Origin: DASQDN01 sp035630195
GTDB lineage: Bacteria > Acidobacteriota > Terriglobia > Bryobacterales > Bryobacteraceae
Direction: 5' to 3'
Assembly: GCA_035630195.1 (NCBI GenBank)
Contig: DASQLD010000469.1
Coordinates: 1-5,594 of the forward strand
Length of the DNA: 5,594 nucleotides
The first letter of the stretch is position 1. Each line of letters opens with the position of its first letter. Under the pieces are notes generated by a model. That model searched no databases. It saw only the letters and a program-made list of their open reading frames with translations, and was not told the DNA's origin. Of the stretch, positions 5,159 through 5,594 are shown in pieces. Made by a program: the position numbers and the translations under genes.

Positions 5159-5594
5159 ATGGCTAAATCTCTCGTCATCGTGGAGTCGCCGGCAAAGGCT
5201 AAGACTATTGGCAAGTATCTGGGCAACCAGTACATCGTCAAGGCTTCGCTCGGGCACATCAAAGACTTGCCAAAGAAGGACCTCGCCGTAGCGGTGGACG
5301 CTGACTTCCGTCCGGACTACCAGGTGATTGATGGCAAGAAAAAGCTCATCACTGAGCTGAAACAGGCTGCCAAAGGTGTCGAGTCCATCTACCTGGCGGC
5401 TGACCCGGATCGCGAAGGTGAGGCCATCTGCGCGCACTTGCAGGAAGAGCTCGAGACCAAGGGCAAGGATGCTCCTCGGATCTTCCGGGTGATGTTCAAC
5501 GAGATCACGAAGACCGCCATTCAACGGGCGTTCGATACGCCGTTGACGGTTAATCTTCACCTTGTCGAGGCGCAACAGGCGCGACGTGTGCTCG
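5159..5594 (+). CDS. topA: DNA topoisomerase I (type IA), N-terminal 145 codons (3' end outside window)
   Basis: Type IA topoisomerase relaxes negatively supercoiled DNA through a transient single-strand break. Only the N-terminal TOPRIM domain and the start of the next domain are visible. VESPAKAKTIGKYLG (8-22) supplies the catalytic Glu9. ASLGHIKDLP (29-38) follows, and AADPDREGEAI (80-90) has the metal-binding Asp82, Asp84 and Glu86. FNEITKTAI and AQQARRVL near the right edge are also family motifs. The active-site tyrosine lies beyond the window. The ATG gives the standard N-terminus MAKSLVIVESPAKAKTIG, so the start is secure despite the absence of a Shine-Dalgarno in the 17-bp gap after dprA. 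Co-transcription with dprA is likely from spacing and strand. The frame is intact to the window edge. Confidence 0.97.
   Translation, partial: MAKSLVIVESPAKAKTIGKYLGNQYIVKASLGHIKDLPKKDLAVAVDADFRPDYQVIDGKKKLITELKQAAKGVESIYLAADPDREGEAICAHLQEELETKGKDAPRIFRVMFNEITKTAIQRAFDTPLTVNLHLVEAQQARRVL

Noticed and set aside
5102..5575. 157-codon minus-strand open frame at the right edge
   Set aside because: It is antisense to the clearly conserved TOPRIM domain of topA and to the dprA 3' end. It has no recognisable motif of its own.

Overview
The window is a gene-dense stretch of a moderately GC-rich bacterial chromosome. Gene content and protein style (a DUF6807/PmoA-like C-terminus, a class II photolyase, a dprA-topA pair) fit a soil or environmental phylum such as Acidobacteriota. 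This lineage guess is inference; no rRNA or other strong taxonomic marker is present.

Layout, left to right. (1) Bases 1-123 hold the 3' end of a + strand gene. Seven bases later it meets, tail to tail, a minus-strand pair: a class II CPD photolyase (start near 2466) followed by a TIGR01777-family NAD(P)-dependent epimerase, joined by a 4-bp ATGA stop/start overlap. (2) A radical SAM/SPASM protein runs rightward from 2465; its start codon overlaps the likely photolyase start codon inside one CATG. (3) A compact unit at 3497-3905 is bounded by 29-bp terminal inverted repeats built from a ~10-bp repeated unit. It contains one minus-strand gene, a GxxExxY-family PD-(D/E)XK nuclease-like protein. 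(4) dprA (DNA processing/uptake) and the first 145 codons of topA (DNA topoisomerase I) follow on the + strand, 17 bp apart.

The main point of interest is the unit at 3497-3905. The two inverted repeats supply the nuclease-like gene's start and stop codons. The left end also supplies the last 19 codons and stop of the radical SAM gene, and the right end lies within about 21 bp of the chosen dprA start. This looks like a single-gene mobile cassette that landed between the radical SAM gene and dprA and re-wrote the end of one reading frame. Transposition itself is not shown by the sequence: there is no transposase and no convincing target-site duplication.

Photolyase, DprA and topoisomerase I are all DNA-maintenance proteins, but the photolyase transcript is separate from dprA-topA and I see no evidence of a shared pathway. 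No stretch over 300 bases lacks a gene. No tRNA, rRNA, CRISPR array or riboswitch was recognised.
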